Shown: piece after piece, positions 4,418-6,328 of the stretch
Layout of the letters: each line of letters starts with the position of its first letter
Position numbering within the stretch: the first letter of the stretch is position 1
The notes under the pieces: generated by a model
Told to the model about the DNA's origin: nothing
The model's database searches: none
The model's input: only the letters and a program-made list of their open reading frames with translations
Origin: an uncultured bacterium
GTDB taxonomy: Bacteria; Bacillota; Clostridia; Lachnospirales; Lachnospiraceae
Length of the DNA stretch: 6,328 bases
NCBI GenBank assembly: GCA_947088515.1
Contig: CAMUHA010000191.1
Coordinates: 1-6,328, forward strand
Direction: 5' to 3'
Program-made: the position numbers and the translations under genes

Positions 4418-5947
4418 ATGGCGGAAAAAAATCGTGTTTATATTGCAATTGACTTAAAGTCATTTTATGCTTCTGTTGAATGTATGGAGCGGGGACTTAA
4501 TCCGTTGACCACCAATCTTGTGGTGGCAGATGGAAGCCGTACAGAAAAGACCATTTGTCTGGCGGTGTCGCCTTCTTTGAAGGCTTATGGCATTTCAGGC
4601 AGGGCAAGGCTGTTTGAGGTGGTGCAGAGGGTTAAGGAAGTAAATGCCATGCGCCGGCAGCAGGCGCCGGGAGGCGCCTTTAAAGGTAATTCCTACGACG
4701 ATGAACAGCTAAAGTCCTCAAAGGCATTTTCCGTCTCTTACATTACAGCGCCTCCCAGAATGGCTCTTTATATGGAGTACAGCACCCGGATTTATGATAT
4801 ATATATGAAGTATGTGTCATCAGAGGATATTCATGTTTATTCCATAGATGAGGTATTTATGGATGTGACAGACTATCTGGATACTTATAAGCTTACAGTC
4901 CGCGACCTGGCAAAGAAAATAATACAGGAAGTTCTTACCGTTACCGGGATAACAGCCACAGCCGGCATAGGCGCCAATCTTTATCTGTGTAAAGTGGCGA
5001 TGGATATTGTGGCCAAGCATGTTGCCCCGGATGAAGACGGGGTGCGGATTGCCCAGCTGGATGAAATGACCTACCGCAGGCTTCTTTGGAGCCACAGGCC
5101 TCTGACGGATTTTTGGCGTGTGGGACGGGGGTATGCAAAAAAGCTGGAGGCAAACGGTCTTTTTACTATGGGGGATGTGGCCCGGTGCTCTATAGGAAAG
5201 GCATCCGATTACTATAATGAAGATTTGCTTTATGACCTGTTTGGCGTTAATGCAGAGCTGTTGATTGACCATGCCTGGGGATGGGAGCCATGTACTATTG
5301 CGGATGTGAAAGCATACAAGCCAGATGACAGCAGCATTGGTTCCGGTCAGGTTCTCCAAAGCCCCTATTCCTTTGAAAAAGGAAAATTGATTGTCAGGGA
5401 AATGACGGATCTTTTAGTGTTGGATTTGGTGGATAAGGGGCTGGTGACAGACCAGATGGTTCTGACCATAGGCTATGATATAGAAAATTTATCCAATCCT
5501 GAAATCAAAAAGTATTATAAAGGACCTGTAACCACAGACCATTATGGAAGAAGGGTTCCGAAACATGCCCATGGAACAGAGAATCTTGGGCGGCGGACAT
5601 CGTCCACCCGGCTGATAATGGATGCGGTTACAAGACTGTATGACAGAATTGTGGATAAAAACCTTCTGATTAGAAGAGTTTATATTACTGCCTGTCATGT
5701 GCGGGAAGCAGGGGCGCAGGCAGGTGAGGATAGGTTTGAACAGCTGGACCTTTTTACGGATTACGAAGCCCTGCAAAGGCAGAAGGAAAAGGAAGAAGCG
5801 GAACTGGAGCGGGAGAGGAGAATGCAGAAAGCCATGCTGGATATTAAAAAGAAATTCGGAAAAAATGCAATTCTTAAAGGAATGAATCTTGAGGACGGGG
5901 CAATGACTCTTAAACGCAATGGGCAGATTGGCGGGCACAAAGCGTAG
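4418..5947 (+). CDS. Y-family translesion DNA polymerase, UmuC/UvrX type
   Basis: A 509-residue error-prone polymerase that copies past damaged bases. The palm/finger part holds the first catalytic carboxylate Asp12 in YIAIDLKSFYASVE, with Tyr17 at the steric-gate position, and Asp144-Glu145 in YSIDEVFMD. The pattern TAGIGANLYLCKVAMDIVAKH (181-201) and WRVGRGYAKKLEANGL, a helix-hairpin-helix-like thumb segment, follow. The little-finger domain covers about 310-435 and includes IGSGQVL and RRTSSTRLI. QLDLF at 442-446 is a textbook sliding-clamp binding motif. Beyond it is a charged helix (449-475) and a conserved-looking tail ending NGQIGGHKA. It is somewhat longer than Bacillus UvrX-type proteins. 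AAGGAGG at 4402-4408 and the LexA box support this start and SOS control. The stop is 8 bases before the YolD-like gene, making a two-gene operon like Bacillus uvrX-yolD and yqjW-yqjX. Confidence 0.94.
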   Translation: MAEKNRVYIAIDLKSFYASVECMERGLNPLTTNLVVADGSRTEKTICLAVSPSLKAYGISGRARLFEVVQRVKEVNAMRRQQAPGGAFKGNSYDDEQLKSSKAFSVSYITAPPRMALYMEYSTRIYDIYMKYVSSEDIHVYSIDEVFMDVTDYLDTYKLTVRDLAKKIIQEVLTVTGITATAGIGANLYLCKVAMDIVAKHVAPDEDGVRIAQLDEMTYRRLLWSHRPLTDFWRVGRGYAKKLEANGLFTMGDVARCSIGKASDYYNEDLLYDLFGVNAELLIDHAWGWEPCTIADVKAYKPDDSSIGSGQVLQSPYSFEKGKLIVREMTDLLVLDLVDKGLVTDQMVLTIGYDIENLSNPEIKKYYKGPVTTDHYGRRVPKHAHGTENLGRRTSSTRLIMDAVTRLYDRIVDKNLLIRRVYITACHVREAGAQAGEDRFEQLDLFTDYEALQRQKEKEEAELERERRMQKAMLDIKKKFGKNAILKGMNLEDGAMTLKRNGQIGGHKA

Positions 5948-5955
5948 AGGAAGCC

Positions 5956-6328
5956 ATGCTCTGCAGGTATAGTATCGCGGAGGAAGTCTGCGATGTGCGG
6001 GGGATAGAAATGGAGAATGAGAAAGAATGGAAGCGCTATGAGGATATCATTAATCTCCCCCATCATGTTTCACCACACCATCCCCGGATGCCCATAACAG
6101 ACCGGGCGGCACAGTTTTCTCCTTTTGCCGCGCTTACCGGTTTTGAGGATGCGCTCAAAGAAACGGACCGGCGTACGGATGAGAGGGTGGAACTGGAGGA
6201 GGATGCTAAAACTGCGCTGGATGAAAGACTCTGGATGATACAGGAACATATTGCGGACCATCCAAAGGTGTCTGTCACCTATTTCCAGCCAGACGGAAAA
6301 AAGAAGGGTGGTTCATATGTTACCATTT
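5956..6328 (+). CDS. YolD-like protein, partial (runs off the window)
   Basis: The first 124 residues of a YolD-like protein (PF08863), open to the window edge with no stop. The family core starts at YEDIINLPHHVS (28-39), continues with the signature DRAAQFSPFAALTGF (49-63), a charged helical stretch of alternating E/D/R (66-98), and a beta-type segment VSVTYFQPDGKKKGGSYVTI. YolD proteins accompany UmuC-like polymerases in Firmicutes and have been proposed to act in the place of UmuD. The start is uncertain: ATG 5956 follows GAGG (5947-5950) by five bases; GTG 5995 follows GGAGG (5979-5983); ATG 6010, just before the family core, has only a weak GGGG site. I chose 5956 for its spacing to the polymerase stop. 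Expression should follow the LexA-controlled promoter upstream. Confidence 0.85.
   Translation, partial: MLCRYSIAEEVCDVRGIEMENEKEWKRYEDIINLPHHVSPHHPRMPITDRAAQFSPFAALTGFEDALKETDRRTDERVELEEDAKTALDERLWMIQEHIADHPKVSVTYFQPDGKKKGGSYVTI

Noticed and set aside
4820..5359. 179-codon - strand frame opposite the polymerase
   Set aside because: It is antisense to a clearly recognised polymerase, has no ribosome site and the product has no recognisable features.
1..6328. tRNA, rRNA, CRISPR array, riboswitch, insertion sequence or toxin-antitoxin genes
   Set aside because: No cloverleaf, regularly spaced repeat, transposase motif or terminal inverted repeat was seen by eye on either strand.

Overview
The window reads as the right-hand end of a temperate phage (or phage remnant) joined to bacterial chromosome in a low-to-moderate-GC Firmicute. 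It is most likely a gut clostridium of the Lachnospiraceae type. That placement is inference from remembered family resemblance of the DUF4376-like tail protein, the CmpB-like membrane protein, the M23 peptidase and the UvrX/YolD pair, from strong AGGAGG-type ribosome sites, and from a Gram-positive LexA box. No database search was possible.

Left part (1-3092, all + strand): the end of a phage late operon. A terminator-like hairpin (about 101-130) precedes a tail-associated protein with a Pro-Glu linker and a DUF4376-like C-terminus (157-861). Next come a polytopic CmpB-like membrane protein (861-1304), an XhlA-like coiled-coil membrane protein (1340-1654), an r1t-type holin (1667-1873) and a two-enzyme endolysin (1875-3092: Amidase_3, then glucosaminidase, then an incomplete SPOR domain). 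The genes are tightly packed or overlapping, as in a single lysis cassette: the small membrane proteins should open the membrane and the endolysin then cuts the peptidoglycan.

Junction (about 3093-3155): immediately after the endolysin the sequence enters the middle of an M23 zinc peptidase gene that lacks its 5' half and its first zinc ligands (3147-3602). The simplest reading is that a prophage inserted into, or was deleted against, a chromosomal M23 gene, so that 3093-3155 carries the right attachment junction or a deletion scar. This is the most unusual point of the window.

Right part (3603-6328): ordinary-looking chromosome. A long bidirectional terminator (3622-3666) separates the M23 remnant from a convergent nitroreductase gene (4230-3700, - strand). 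A divergent intergenic region (4231-4417) holds a promoter for the nitroreductase and a textbook SOS promoter. In the latter a perfect 16-bp LexA palindrome fills the 17-bp spacer between TTGAAA and TATAAT. It drives a Y-family translesion DNA polymerase of the UmuC/UvrX type with a C-terminal clamp-binding motif (4418-5947), followed by a YolD-like partner protein that runs off the window (5956 to the end). Together these two form a DNA-damage-inducible mutagenesis cassette.

No tRNA, rRNA, CRISPR array, insertion sequence or integrase gene was seen. I did not find a wholly new system. The points worth following up are the interrupted M23 gene, the strong hairpin at the start of the endolysin gene, and the CmpB-like protein inside the lysis cassette.
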